Positions 6,222 to 19,216 of a DNA stretch of 64,000 nucleotides are shown here, one piece after another. Positions within the stretch are counted from its first letter, which is position 1. Each line of letters begins with the position of its first letter. This DNA is from CALUOB01 sp944322305. GTDB lineage: Bacteria; Actinomycetota; Coriobacteriia; Coriobacteriales; Coriobacteriaceae. The notes under the pieces were generated by a model that searched no databases, had not been told where the DNA came from, and saw nothing but the letters and a program-made list of their open reading frames with translations. The stretch is taken from positions 1,674,001 to 1,738,000 of the forward strand of contig OZ007031.1 of assembly GCA_963931605.1 (NCBI GenBank). Reading direction: 5' to 3'. The translations under genes and the position numbers were made by a program.

Positions 6222-9083
6222 TTAGATGAACGGGGTGATGAGGACGAGGAACAGGTTGACGACGCCCATGACCAGCGCCACCAGCCACGCGGACTTGAGG
6301 CAGGTCTGCCACTTCACGCGGGCGAAGTTGTTGTCGATCCACACCTCGAAGAACCACGCCACCGCCATGACCACGATCGCCAGCACGATGGAGGCAGGGT
6401 TGGACCACACGAAGAACATGCCCACCCACAGCAGGAACAGCACGGTCTCGCACCAATGCATGATGTCGACCTTGGCCAGGGTGCGGCCGCTCATCTCGGT
6501 GGTGATGCCCTTGACGATCTCCTGGTGCGCATGGTGGCTGTAGGAGAGGTCGAACGGGCTCTTGCGCAGCTTGATGGTGAGGATGAACAGCAGGCCCAGG
6601 AAGATCGGGATGTTGGTCCAGATGATGGGGCCGTCAAGCTGAAGCAGGCTCGCCGTGTCGAAGGACTGGGTGGCCACGAAGAAGCCCACGGACATGATGA
6701 GCAGCATGGGCTCGTAGGACATGACCTGCAGGCACTCGCGGTCAGCGCCGGTATCGGCGTACGGGGAGCGCGCGGAGTAGGCGGCGATGATCACGAAGAG
6801 CGTGGCCAGCGTCACCAGGAAGATGGTCATCAGCAGGTTGGAGCCCGAGATGAACATGCCGCCGGCGATAATGGCGAAGATAAGCGCGCAGGTGACGTAC
6901 GCCTCGTCAACCTGGTTGACGGAGACCTGCTCCTTGGAGAGGAGCTTGCGCATGTCGTAGTACGGCTGAAGGATGCGCGGACCCACGCGGCCCTGCATGT
7001 GCGCGGAAATCTTGCGGTCCAGGCCGTCAAGCAGGCAGCCGATAACCGGCGCGCAGATGGCGAAGACCACGATGCCCAGCAGCAGGCCCCACAGATCCGG
7101 GCCGACGAGCAGCACCTCGCGGTCGACCATGAACGTGCCGCCGGCGAGGAACATCGGGCTCAGCACCAGAGAGGCGCCGAAAGCGATGACGAGCACGCCC
7201 AGGCACACCACGGTACCCACGTTGGAGATGACGTTCTCGCCAAAGATGTCCTCCAGGTACCAGTTGCGCTTGGAGGAGGTCATCTTGCGCTCCATGGAGC
7301 CCAGATAGGTGCGGTCGTCGCTCTGGACGGTGGCACCGGCCAGGTACACGCCCACGCGGCGCTTGTGCGTGCGGCCGAAGGGCGTGAGCAGCACGATGGC
7401 GATAAAGGCAACGATGACGACCATGATGAGCATGTTGTCAACGCCGATGAACTGCGGGTTGGACCCGAAGGTCTGCAGCAGGTAGGGCGAGACCACGTTG
7501 AGCGAGATGGCCGGCAGGCCCAGGCAGCAGCCGAGCAGGCACAGGGCGATGAAGCCGATGGCAACCCACTCGGAGCGATGCACACCCTTCTCGACGTTCT
7601 CAGCCTTCTGGGAAACGCCGGAGAGCTTGCCGATCCACTTGGCCCAGAAGAAGAAGGTGGCCGCAGAGCCGAAGGCCAGAAGGATCAGGAACAGGACGTT
7701 GCCCGTCTCGGCAAAGGAAACGAGCGTGGCCCACTTGGAGATGAGCATGCCGAACGGCGCTACGAACATGCCGAGGATGCCGAGCATCATGAAGCGGGTC
7801 AGGTGCGGCAGGCGGCTGAAGAGGCCGTCCATGTCCTCGATGTTACGCGAGCCGATGCGGTGCTCCACGGTGCCGACGCACAGGAACAGGATCGACTTGG
7901 AAACCGTGTGGAAGATGATCAGGAAGATAGCAGCCCACACGGCCTCGGCGGTACCCACGCCAGCGCAGGCGGCGATGAGGCCGAGATTGGCGATGGTGGA
8001 GTAGGCCAGCACGCGCTTGGCGTTGCTCTGGCTGATGGCCATGAACGAGCACAGCACGAAGGTGACGCCGCCGATGGTGACCACCATGGCGGAAGCAGCC
8101 GGGAAGACCGCGTACAGCGGGGCGAGCTTCACAAGCAGGAAGACGCCGGCCTTAACCATGGTGGAGGAGTGCAGCAGCGCCGAGGTGGGCGTAGGAGCAA
8201 CCATGGCGCCGAGCAGCCAAGTGTGGAACGGCATCTGCGCGGCCTTGGTGAGGCCGGCAACCGAAAGCAGGATCACCGGGAAGATGAGCAGCGGAGCCGC
8301 CACGGTGCCGCCCAGCGCGATAAGCGCGGACAGGCTCATGGGGATGCCGCTCAGGTGCACGATGATCAGCGCCGCCAGGAACGCAATGCCGCCGATCATG
8401 TTGAGGTTGATCTGACGGAAGGAGTTTTTGATGGCCTCGGGCGTACGGGTGTAACCGATCATGAGGAAGGAGCACACGGTGGTGATCTCCCAGCCGGTGA
8501 ACATCCACTCGAGGTTGTCGGAGAGCACGATCACGAACATGGCCGCCAGGAACAGGAACATGAGCGCGCTGAAGAAGTGACGGCGATCGGGCGCGTCAGC
8601 CGGCTCGTGATGCTGGAAGTCGCGCATGTAGCCCAGGGCGTACACGCAGATAGCGCTGCCTACCAGGCCCACGATAAGCACCATGATCACCGACAGCTGA
8701 TCGAGGTACAGCGGTTGCTCGAGCATATGCTCGGCGCCCTCGGAAAGCGTCATGTTCGCAAACACGATAACGCCCACCGTCTGGATCAGGCCGAGCACCA
8801 GCGCGATACGGTTCTTGTACCGCACCGCGAACCACAGGATCACCGCGCACAGCACGATGTCAACCGCGGTCATCACCCACGATACTGTGAAGGTAACCCC
8901 CTGCGGCAAGCCGAAGTACGTGAGACCACCCGCCATGTACGTGACAGCAAACGCCACCGACGCCAGGCCGATAACCACTGCGGCGACCGAGGTGATAACA
9001 CGACGCGCCGAGTCGCTTCGGAACAGCATCAGCAGGACTGCCGTTACAAGCGGCGCAGCGATGAGAAACGCTATGAGTCCCAT
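6222..9083 (-). CDS. Fused membrane subunit: NuoL/EchA-like antiporter plus NuoH/EchB-like protein
   Basis: A 953-residue polytopic protein that joins two normally separate subunits. Residues 1 to about 600 are a proton-translocating antiporter-like subunit (NuoL/MrpA/HyfB/EchA superfamily) with the usual lysine/glutamate-bearing helices, such as the GLTKAAQMPFHTWLLGAM stretch. Residues from about 640 to the end are a NuoH/EchB-like subunit with its signature LDRKISAHMQGRVGP. The antiporter part would pump H+ or Na+, and the NuoH part couples it to the hydrophilic hydrogenase arm. The reading frame is continuous with no stop between the halves. It is the first gene of the hydrogenase operon; the ATG at 9083 has GGGGGAG upstream. 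Confidence 0.9.
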   Translation of the reverse strand: MGLIAFLIAAPLVTAVLLMLFRSDSARRVITSVAAVVIGLASVAFAVTYMAGGLTYFGLPQGVTFTVSWVMTAVDIVLCAVILWFAVRYKNRIALVLGLIQTVGVIVFANMTLSEGAEHMLEQPLYLDQLSVIMVLIVGLVGSAICVYALGYMRDFQHHEPADAPDRRHFFSALMFLFLAAMFVIVLSDNLEWMFTGWEITTVCSFLMIGYTRTPEAIKNSFRQINLNMIGGIAFLAALIIVHLSGIPMSLSALIALGGTVAAPLLIFPVILLSVAGLTKAAQMPFHTWLLGAMVAPTPTSALLHSSTMVKAGVFLLVKLAPLYAVFPAASAMVVTIGGVTFVLCSFMAISQSNAKRVLAYSTIANLGLIAACAGVGTAEAVWAAIFLIIFHTVSKSILFLCVGTVEHRIGSRNIEDMDGLFSRLPHLTRFMMLGILGMFVAPFGMLISKWATLVSFAETGNVLFLILLAFGSAATFFFWAKWIGKLSGVSQKAENVEKGVHRSEWVAIGFIALCLLGCCLGLPAISLNVVSPYLLQTFGSNPQFIGVDNMLIMVVIVAFIAIVLLTPFGRTHKRRVGVYLAGATVQSDDRTYLGSMERKMTSSKRNWYLEDIFGENVISNVGTVVCLGVLVIAFGASLVLSPMFLAGGTFMVDREVLLVGPDLWGLLLGIVVFAICAPVIGCLLDGLDRKISAHMQGRVGPRILQPYYDMRKLLSKEQVSVNQVDEAYVTCALIFAIIAGGMFISGSNLLMTIFLVTLATLFVIIAAYSARSPYADTGADRECLQVMSYEPMLLIMSVGFFVATQSFDTASLLQLDGPIIWTNIPIFLGLLFILTIKLRKSPFDLSYSHHAHQEIVKGITTEMSGRTLAKVDIMHWCETVLFLLWVGMFFVWSNPASIVLAIVVMAVAWFFEVWIDNNFARVKWQTCLKSAWLVALVMGVVNLFLVLITPFI

Positions 9084-9330
9084 GCTCTCCCCCTCTGTTT
9101 TCAGAGAACCGATACGTTAGCGATATACCGTCTTTGAGCAAACACAGAATCGCCATTCAATCTAAGAATTTTACACCGACCCCGCATGTTCGGGGTCAGG
9201 AAATGCGGTTTGCCTGAGGGGAATGCCACTTTTGGACGAGAAGCGCAGCTTAGATAAATCCGCAGGTAATTCAGTAAGCAGACAGGTATATTCACTTGTA
9301 GCATTAAGGATAGCGAAGCGCTGATCTAGG
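9084..9330. promoter_or_regulatory. Promoter region upstream of the hydrogenase operon
   Basis: A relatively AT-rich spacer. A short hairpin (gaccccgcatgttcggggtc, 9179-9198) lies about 95 bases upstream of the operon's first start codon. On the minus strand TATATC near 9120 is a possible -10. No gene is supported; a 67-codon minus-strand frame here has no ribosome site. Confidence 0.4.
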
Positions 9331-9369
9331 CCGCGCGCCAGCCTAGGCCGCGCCTAATCTGGCGCGCGG
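9331..9369 (-). terminator. Distal hairpin after the rRNA operon
   Basis: A perfect 11-bp GC stem (9331-9341 with 9359-9369) lies downstream of the tRNA-Glu terminator and may be a back-up stop for rRNA transcription. Confidence 0.4.
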
Positions 9370-9444
9370 CCGGCCGGGGCGCCGGCGCGGGCAGGCGCGC
9401 GCGGGCGCGAGGGGCGGCGCCGCGCCCGTTTTGCGCCGACACGG

Positions 9445-9471
9445 AAAGGGGGGCGCCGCGAGGCGCCCCCC
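9445..9471 (-). terminator. Terminator of the rRNA operon
   Basis: A perfect 10-bp stem (ggggggcgcc at 9448-9457, partner at 9462-9471, loop gcga) is followed by TTT on the minus strand, directly after the tRNA-Glu CCA end. Confidence 0.75.
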
Positions 9472-9479
9472 TGGGTGCT

Positions 9480-9556
9480 TGGTAGCCCGTACCGGATTCG
9501 AACCGGTGGCCTCCGCCTTGAGAGGGCGGCGTCCTGGACCGCTAGACGAACGGGCC
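9480..9556 (-). tRNA. tRNA-Glu (CUC)
   Basis: Folds as a complete cloverleaf on the minus strand. The acceptor is GGCCCGT with ACGGGCT (a G-U first pair), the T-arm contains GGTTCGAATCC, and the anticodon loop CTCTCAA gives anticodon CTC. The CCA end is encoded at 9480-9482. It is the last gene of the rRNA operon. Confidence 0.95.
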
Positions 9557-9617
9557 TTGTGCGGGCGGCAGGGCCGCGCGGGCGCGCGTCCCCCGTCCAC
9601 GGGGAACGCCGCCTACC

Positions 9618-9734
9618 GGTCGGCGACGCCCTGCCCTCCCGCCGCCTGGCGCGGCAGTACTCTCGGCGCGGGGGCGCTTGACTTCCGGGTTCGGAATGGT
9701 TCCGGGTATGCCCGCCCCGCTCGGGTCGCCGACC
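9618..9734 (-). rRNA. rrf: 5S ribosomal RNA
   Basis: A 117-base 5S rRNA. The terminal helix is formed by GGTCGGCGAC and GTCGCCGACC, which set the ends. The conserved internal CCGAACCCGGAAGT segment is present. It sits between the 23S gene and tRNA-Glu. Confidence 0.95.
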
Positions 9735-9824
9735 GGGAGGCGGCGTTCGCTTCCCGGCCGAGGGTTCCTAAGGCGCCCTGAGGGCCGCACAGCGCTTCGG
9801 GGAGAGAGTGCCTGAGAGGTGTGT

Positions 9825-12795
<2,971 letters not shown>

Positions 12796-13115
12796 TAGAG
12801 GGTGGAACCCTCTCGTTCTCGAACTCCAAGGTAAATCATTGTCTTGCGATGATATGCATACTCTTGCGTTGCGATCGATCAACGAAGTGATCGTGTCTTC
12901 TCTCAGATGCGACCAACAGAAATGAATCCAATCGCTTGGATGGTTTCGTTGGTTTCTCTCCTCTGCGCTATGCGGCTCTCAAGGTGCCCCAGGCTCCCCT
13001 GGGGACCGGAGACCGGCGGTTGGGCGCGCGAGATACGGGAAAGGTATGCGGGCCGGGTCGCCCGGCCGGGCTTCTTCTCTGAAATAAGGTTGTCTTTCCT
13101 CGGGCTTCTCCCTAG
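12796..13115 (-). other. 16S-23S internal transcribed spacer without tRNA
   Basis: A ~320-base spacer. I looked for tRNA-Ile or tRNA-Ala cloverleaves and found none. A TCTCAAGGTGCCCC motif near 12976 recurs in the 16S leader (ttctcaaggtgcccc near 14840), as expected for paired leader/spacer processing stems or antitermination signals. Confidence 0.7.
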
Positions 13116-14625
<1,510 letters not shown>

Positions 14626-15130
14626 AAGGCGGGTGGTCGCCCACCCGCCCCGACCGGGCGTCCGCCCGGCTCCGCATACGCCTTTGGAAAAAGCTTGGAT
14701 CCATCGGAGCGAAACGCCCTCGCTAAACGCTGTCCTGGTAAGGTACGAGCTAGAAAAGGTTTTCGTCCGAAACTTCGCTGTCCGTCTTTCCCTCTCGCGC
14801 GTCCGCCTCGGCTCTCGCCTCGGCGTCCGCCGATATCCGGTTCTCAAGGTGCCCCGCGGGGCCCTCGGGGCCGCGCGGCAGGGAGATATATTGCCAGCCG
14901 CCCCCGGGGCGCGCAAGGGGGCGGGCGGGGGTTCACGGGATCTTCACATCTCCGATCTTTGAAGTTACGCGCCCACATCTCAATTCACCTTGCTCGGCCG
15001 CTCTTATGCAGGCTTTCCCCCTAAACATCTTCGTGTATATCTCTATGCATGGCTGCCTTTATGTAAGCTGTGCTATCTGCAACACCTTCCCCTACGTCCC
15101 TTTCCTACTCAACCCCCGAACCCATGCATA
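14626..15130 (-). promoter_or_regulatory. rRNA leader and promoter region
   Basis: A ~500-base gene-free region upstream of 16S. The part nearest 16S is GC-rich leader sharing the ttctcaaggtgcccc motif with the internal spacer. The distal part is less GC-rich and should contain the rRNA promoters, but I cannot pick -35/-10 boxes with confidence. Confidence 0.5.
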
Positions 15131-15133
15131 TAC

Positions 15134-15169
15134 AAAAGGCGCCGCAGCCATATCCGGCTGCAGCGCCTC
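15134..15169 (-). terminator. Terminator of the flavodiiron protein gene
   Basis: A 13-bp stem with one mismatch (15137-15149 with 15157-15169) is followed by TTTTG on the minus strand, about 55 bases after the gene's stop codon. Confidence 0.75.
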
Positions 15170-15222
15170 TCACGCGTTCTTATCGCCCAAAGGGGCTTGG
15201 ACTGTACCTGGAGCAGGGTAGC

Positions 15223-16407
15223 TTACGCGCGGGTGTCCTCGATGACCTTGACCACCTGGGCCTGGATCTCGGACAGACGCTCCTTGCTCGGGATCCACTG
15301 CTGGGTGATCACCGGCAGCGGCATCTCGAAGCCGATGTTCTTCATCTGCTCCTCAACCTGCTTGGGGCCAAGCGGGCTCCAGCCGTACGAGCCGAACGCA
15401 ATGCCGATGCGCTGGCTGTTCTTGGGCGAAAGGCCGCGGAAGTAGGTAAGGAAGCTTGCCACGGTGGGCATCATGTTGGAGTTCAGCGTGGGCGAGCCAA
15501 CCGCAATGTAGCGGGCGTCGCACGCGGCGAGCATGATGTCGGAGATGTGGTTATCCTTCACGTCGAGCAGCTGCGCGGAGATGCCCTCCTTGATGAAGGC
15601 ATCCACGATCTCGCGGGCCATAGCCTCGGTGGAGTGCCACATGCTGTCGTACACCACCACGGCCTTCTCCTCGGTCTGGTAGGTGGTCCAGGCCTCGTAC
15701 TTCTCGAGGATCTCGGCGATGTGGCTGCGCCAAATCACACCGTGGCTCGGGCAGATGAGCTTGATGTCAAGCCCGCCGCACGCCTCGAGCGCCTTGTGGG
15801 CCTGCATGCCGTAGGGCCACACGATGTTGGCGTAGTACTTCTTGGCCTGCTTGAAGACCTCGCACAGGTCGTTCTCGTCGTCAAAGCGCTTGGTGGAGGC
15901 AAAGTGCTGGCCAAAAGCGTCGTTGGAGAAGAGGATGCCGTCCTTGTCGGAGTAGGTCACCATGTTGTCAGGCCAGTGCACCATGGTGGTCTGCACAAAG
16001 TGCAGGGTGCGCTCGCCGATGTTCAGGGTATCGCCGGTCTTGACGCCCACGCAGTCGATGCCGAAGTGCGCCTTGATGCCGGCCACGCCCTGCGGCGCAC
16101 TGGCGTAGATGGTGGCGTTGGGGCAGACCTGCTTGATGCGCGGCAGGCTGCCGGAGTGATCCATCTCAACATGGTTGGCGATGACCACGTCGATCTTGGC
16201 AGGATCCACAACCTCGCTGATACGCTCGATGAACTCATCGGCAAAGGTGGCCTTGGCCGTGTCGATAAGGGTGATCTTCTCGTCCATGATGAGATAGGCG
16301 TTGTAGGTGATGCCCTTCTCCGTAGTGTAGCCGTGGAACGAGCGCTCGTTCCAGTCGATGCCGCCAACCCACCAGACCTTGGGGCTAACCTCGATGGCGT
16401 TCAGCAT
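15223..16407 (-). CDS. FprA-family A-type flavoprotein (flavodiiron protein)
   Basis: A 394-residue cytoplasmic flavodiiron protein that reduces O2 to water and/or NO to N2O with electrons from rubredoxin or F420H2-type donors, protecting anaerobes. The N-terminal metallo-beta-lactamase-like domain keeps the diiron ligands: the H-x-E-x-D-H set in NHVEMDHSGS, His in MVHWPDNM, Asp in FSNDAFGQH and His in CPSHGVIW. From about residue 250 a flavodoxin domain follows (VVVYDSMWHSTEAMA binds FMN phosphate). The ATG at 16407 has AGAGAGGA upstream; the start 11 codons earlier has no ribosome site. It is a single-gene unit. Confidence 0.93.
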   Translation of the reverse strand: MLNAIEVSPKVWWVGGIDWNERSFHGYTTEKGITYNAYLIMDEKITLIDTAKATFADEFIERISEVVDPAKIDVVIANHVEMDHSGSLPRIKQVCPNATIYASAPQGVAGIKAHFGIDCVGVKTGDTLNIGERTLHFVQTTMVHWPDNMVTYSDKDGILFSNDAFGQHFASTKRFDDENDLCEVFKQAKKYYANIVWPYGMQAHKALEACGGLDIKLICPSHGVIWRSHIAEILEKYEAWTTYQTEEKAVVVYDSMWHSTEAMAREIVDAFIKEGISAQLLDVKDNHISDIMLAACDARYIAVGSPTLNSNMMPTVASFLTYFRGLSPKNSQRIGIAFGSYGWSPLGPKQVEEQMKNIGFEMPLPVITQQWIPSKERLSEIQAQVVKVIEDTRA

Positions 16408-16732
16408 GTGCTCGGGTCCTCTCTCTTGAGAAACACGCATATATAGGAAGCGGCCGGGCTGATCCTGCGCCGCTTTTTGTATGATACCCAGCCGCGCGGA
16501 CGCGGTACGCGGTTTTTCAGCTCCGTCATTTGCTTTTAGATAGATTACATATTACAAGCTGGACAGTGCCCCCTTTGGCTGAAATTCGGGGTAGGACGGG
16601 CGCGGCGCATAACGCGAGAGGGCACCAACGGGCACCCTCTCGGCAGGTATCTCTCTTGGCGGCTGTTAGCATCGCCGCCCGCGAGCAACGCAACCGCTCA
16701 GCAGGCCTCTCGCCCGCTACCGCGACCGCCTA
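16408..16732. other. Spacer between fusA2-like and flavodiiron genes
   Basis: Contains one clear hairpin, cgagagggca with its partner tgccctctcg at about 16613-16640, which may end fusA2-like transcription although no T-run follows. The AT-rich stretch 16535-16560 is a plausible promoter zone for the flavodiiron gene. Confidence 0.45.
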
Positions 16733-18802
16733 TTACTTGTTGCCCTTCTCGCGCGCCTCCTGGTACTCCTTCACCAGGCGGTCCTGCACGTCGTGTGGCA
16801 CCTGCTCGTAGCCAGCCGGCTCCATGGTGAAATCGCCCGTGCCGCGCGAGATGCTGCGCAGGCGCGTGGCGTAGTCGGTCAGCTCGGCGTACGGCACGGT
16901 GGCGGTGACCACCGTGTTGCCGCGAGCGTCGGTGTCCATGCCGGTCACGCGGCCGCGGCTGGCGGAGACGTCGCCCATCACGGCGCCAGCGTAGCTCTCG
17001 GGGATGGTGACGGTGATGTTCTCCATCGGCTCGAGAACCACCGGGCTGGCGTCGGCGCAGGCCTTGGTCAGCGCGATGCGCGCGGCGGCGCGGAAGGCCA
17101 TCTCGTTGGAGTCGACCGGGTGGTACGAGCCGTCGTAGCACGCTACGCGGATGCCCGTGAGCGGGAAGCCAGCAATAACGCCGTGCTTCATGGTCTCCTG
17201 CACGCCCTTGTCGACCGCCGGGATGAGCGCGCGCGGGATACGGCCGCCCACCACCTCGTCAACAAACTCGTACTCGGTGCCGTCCATCAGCGGCTCGACG
17301 CGCAGATAGCAGTCGCCGAACTGCCCGGCGCCGCCGGTCTGCTTCTTGTAGCGACCCTGGGCGCTGGCCACGCGGCGGATGGTCTCGCGATACGGGATCT
17401 TGATCGGCACGCTGTGCGCCTTTACCTTGGTGTGCTCCTCCAAGCGGTTGAGCAGCACGCTCACCTGCGCCTCGCCCACCGCCGAGATGATGGTCTGGCC
17501 GGTCTCCTCGTCGCGGCTGATCTTCATGGTGGGGTCGGCGTCGCAGGCGCGCTCGATAAAGGTGTAGAGCTTCTCCTCGTCGCCGCGGTTCTCGGCCTCG
17601 ATGGCGATGCGGTACTGGCTGTTGGGGAACTGGAAGGCCGCAGCCTCAACCTTGCCGGAGACCGAGAGGGTGTCGCCCGTCTCAGCGGCGATCTTGGTGG
17701 TCACGATAATATCGCCGGCCTCGGCCTTGCCCACCTCGGTGGTGTCGCGGCCGCACATGACGTAGAGGTGCGCCAGCCGCTCGCCCTTGCGGGTGCGGGC
17801 GTTGGTGAGCTCGATGCCGGGGGTGAGGGTGCCGGTAAGCACCTTGAGGAAGCTGATGCGGCCGGTCTGCGGGTCGTTCAGGGTCTTGAAGACGAACGCC
17901 ACCGGGCGCTCGTCGTCCGAGGAGATCTTGAGGGTCTCGCCGTCGACGAGCGGCATCTCGCCGTAGTCGGTGGGGGCGGGGAAGTAGGTGACGATGTCGT
18001 CCATCACGGAGTTCACGCCCTGCTCGCGCGTGCAGCTGCCCGCGAACACCGGCACGAACAGGCGCTGGGCGATAGCCTTGGAAAGCAGGCTCTCGACCTC
18101 GTCCTGGGTGAGGTTCTCGCCCTCCAGGTACTTCTCCATCAGCTCGTCGTCAGCCTCGGCCACGAGCTCGACCAGGGTCTCGCGCGCCTCGGCGGCTTGG
18201 TCGGCGTACTCGTCGGGGATGTCGTACTCGGTCTGCTTGGTGCCCTCGCACTGGCGCGCCTTCATGCGCACGATGTCGATGATGCCCTTGAAGTCCTCGC
18301 CGGTGCCCCACGGCAGGGTCACGGCGCCCAGGCGCATGCCGAAGCGGTCGCGCAGCTGCGCCATGGTGGTGGCGTAGTCAGCGTTTTCCTTGTCGATGCG
18401 GTTAACGAACACGGCGCGCGCCAGGCGCAGGTCCTCGGCGGCATACCAGAGCTTGACGGTGGTGGGCTGCGGGCCCTCGGCGGCGTCCACCACAAAGAGC
18501 GCCGTCTCGCTTACGGCCATGGCGGCGTAGGCGTCGCCGATGAAGTCGGGGTAGCAGGGGGCGTCCAGCACGTTGATGCGGTAGCCCTTCCAGTCGATCG
18601 GCGCGATGGAGGTCGAGATAGAAACGCCGCGCTTGACCTCCTCGGAATCGTAGTCGAGCGTCGGCTTGGTGCCCGCGTGACCTCCCAAGCGGGCGGTTTT
18701 GCCTGAAAGATGCAGCATCGCTTCTGCCAGGGAGGTCTTTCCTACCCCTCCCTGGCCAACCAAGACGACGTTCCTCACTTTGGCGGTTTCAGGCGCACCC
18801 AT
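16733..18802 (-). CDS. Elongation factor G-like protein (FusA2-type translational GTPase)
   Basis: A 689-residue paralogue of elongation factor G. The P-loop is GQGGVGKTS near residue 16, G4 is NRID, and domains II-V follow in EF-G order, with a domain IV arm around residues 470-590. The G3 motif, DTPGH in canonical EF-G, reads DAPCY here, so the switch II glycine and the catalytic histidine are both replaced. FusA2-type proteins form a separate branch without proven elongation function. The ATG at 18802 has a perfect AGGAGGT five bases upstream; the ORF extends 53 codons further with no ribosome site. It is not beside rpsL/rpsG/tuf, unlike true fusA. Confidence 0.9.
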   Translation of the reverse strand: MGAPETAKVRNVVLVGQGGVGKTSLAEAMLHLSGKTARLGGHAGTKPTLDYDSEEVKRGVSISTSIAPIDWKGYRINVLDAPCYPDFIGDAYAAMAVSETALFVVDAAEGPQPTTVKLWYAAEDLRLARAVFVNRIDKENADYATTMAQLRDRFGMRLGAVTLPWGTGEDFKGIIDIVRMKARQCEGTKQTEYDIPDEYADQAAEARETLVELVAEADDELMEKYLEGENLTQDEVESLLSKAIAQRLFVPVFAGSCTREQGVNSVMDDIVTYFPAPTDYGEMPLVDGETLKISSDDERPVAFVFKTLNDPQTGRISFLKVLTGTLTPGIELTNARTRKGERLAHLYVMCGRDTTEVGKAEAGDIIVTTKIAAETGDTLSVSGKVEAAAFQFPNSQYRIAIEAENRGDEEKLYTFIERACDADPTMKISRDEETGQTIISAVGEAQVSVLLNRLEEHTKVKAHSVPIKIPYRETIRRVASAQGRYKKQTGGAGQFGDCYLRVEPLMDGTEYEFVDEVVGGRIPRALIPAVDKGVQETMKHGVIAGFPLTGIRVACYDGSYHPVDSNEMAFRAAARIALTKACADASPVVLEPMENITVTIPESYAGAVMGDVSASRGRVTGMDTDARGNTVVTATVPYAELTDYATRLRSISRGTGDFTMEPAGYEQVPHDVQDRLVKEYQEAREKGNK

Positions 18803-19216
18803 GGCTACCTCCTTGAGTAGACGGAGGCGCATGGCATGCCCCAAATGCGGCTGCGCGCCATACGCGCACCGTGCTTGTAAAAGCCGGGGCGCAGGCACGC
18901 TCCGGCGCATAACCCAATCCAGGCGCTGGCGGGCGATAAGCGCATGAGCGCGCGCCGGCAAGGCGCCTTGCTTCTCACCCTACCCAAGCGGGCAGGGCTC
19001 TAGCGGATAAATTCGGCATACGGGTAAAGCGCGCCCGGCAGGCGCGTGAACAGGTTGGCGGAGCGACGCCGTGAGAGCCGGCGGCGGCCGGACCCCTGCG
19101 GATCCGAGGCGCCGCCCGCCTGCTTTGCTCTGCCGTAGGATGGGTGCGGATGAGCGGGCGGCGATACCGCACGCACCCGCCGTCGGCGGCCGCCACCATG
19201 GCGGGCGGGCGCTTCT
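18803..19216. other. Gene-free spacer upstream of the EF-G-like gene
   Basis: A 414-base GC-rich spacer. I see no supported gene and no clear terminator; only short GC hairpins. It should hold the EF-G-like promoter. Confidence 0.35.

Noticed and set aside
4050..9083. Complex I (NADH:quinone oxidoreductase) interpretation of the operon
   Set aside because: Both CxxC nickel motifs are intact in the large subunit and only the six Ech-type functions are present; there are no NuoEFG genes.
6456..9137. 893-codon plus-strand open frame across the hydrogenase membrane gene
   Set aside because: It is the antisense shadow of the fused antiporter/NuoH gene, rich in His/Gln/Arg with no domain and no ribosome site.
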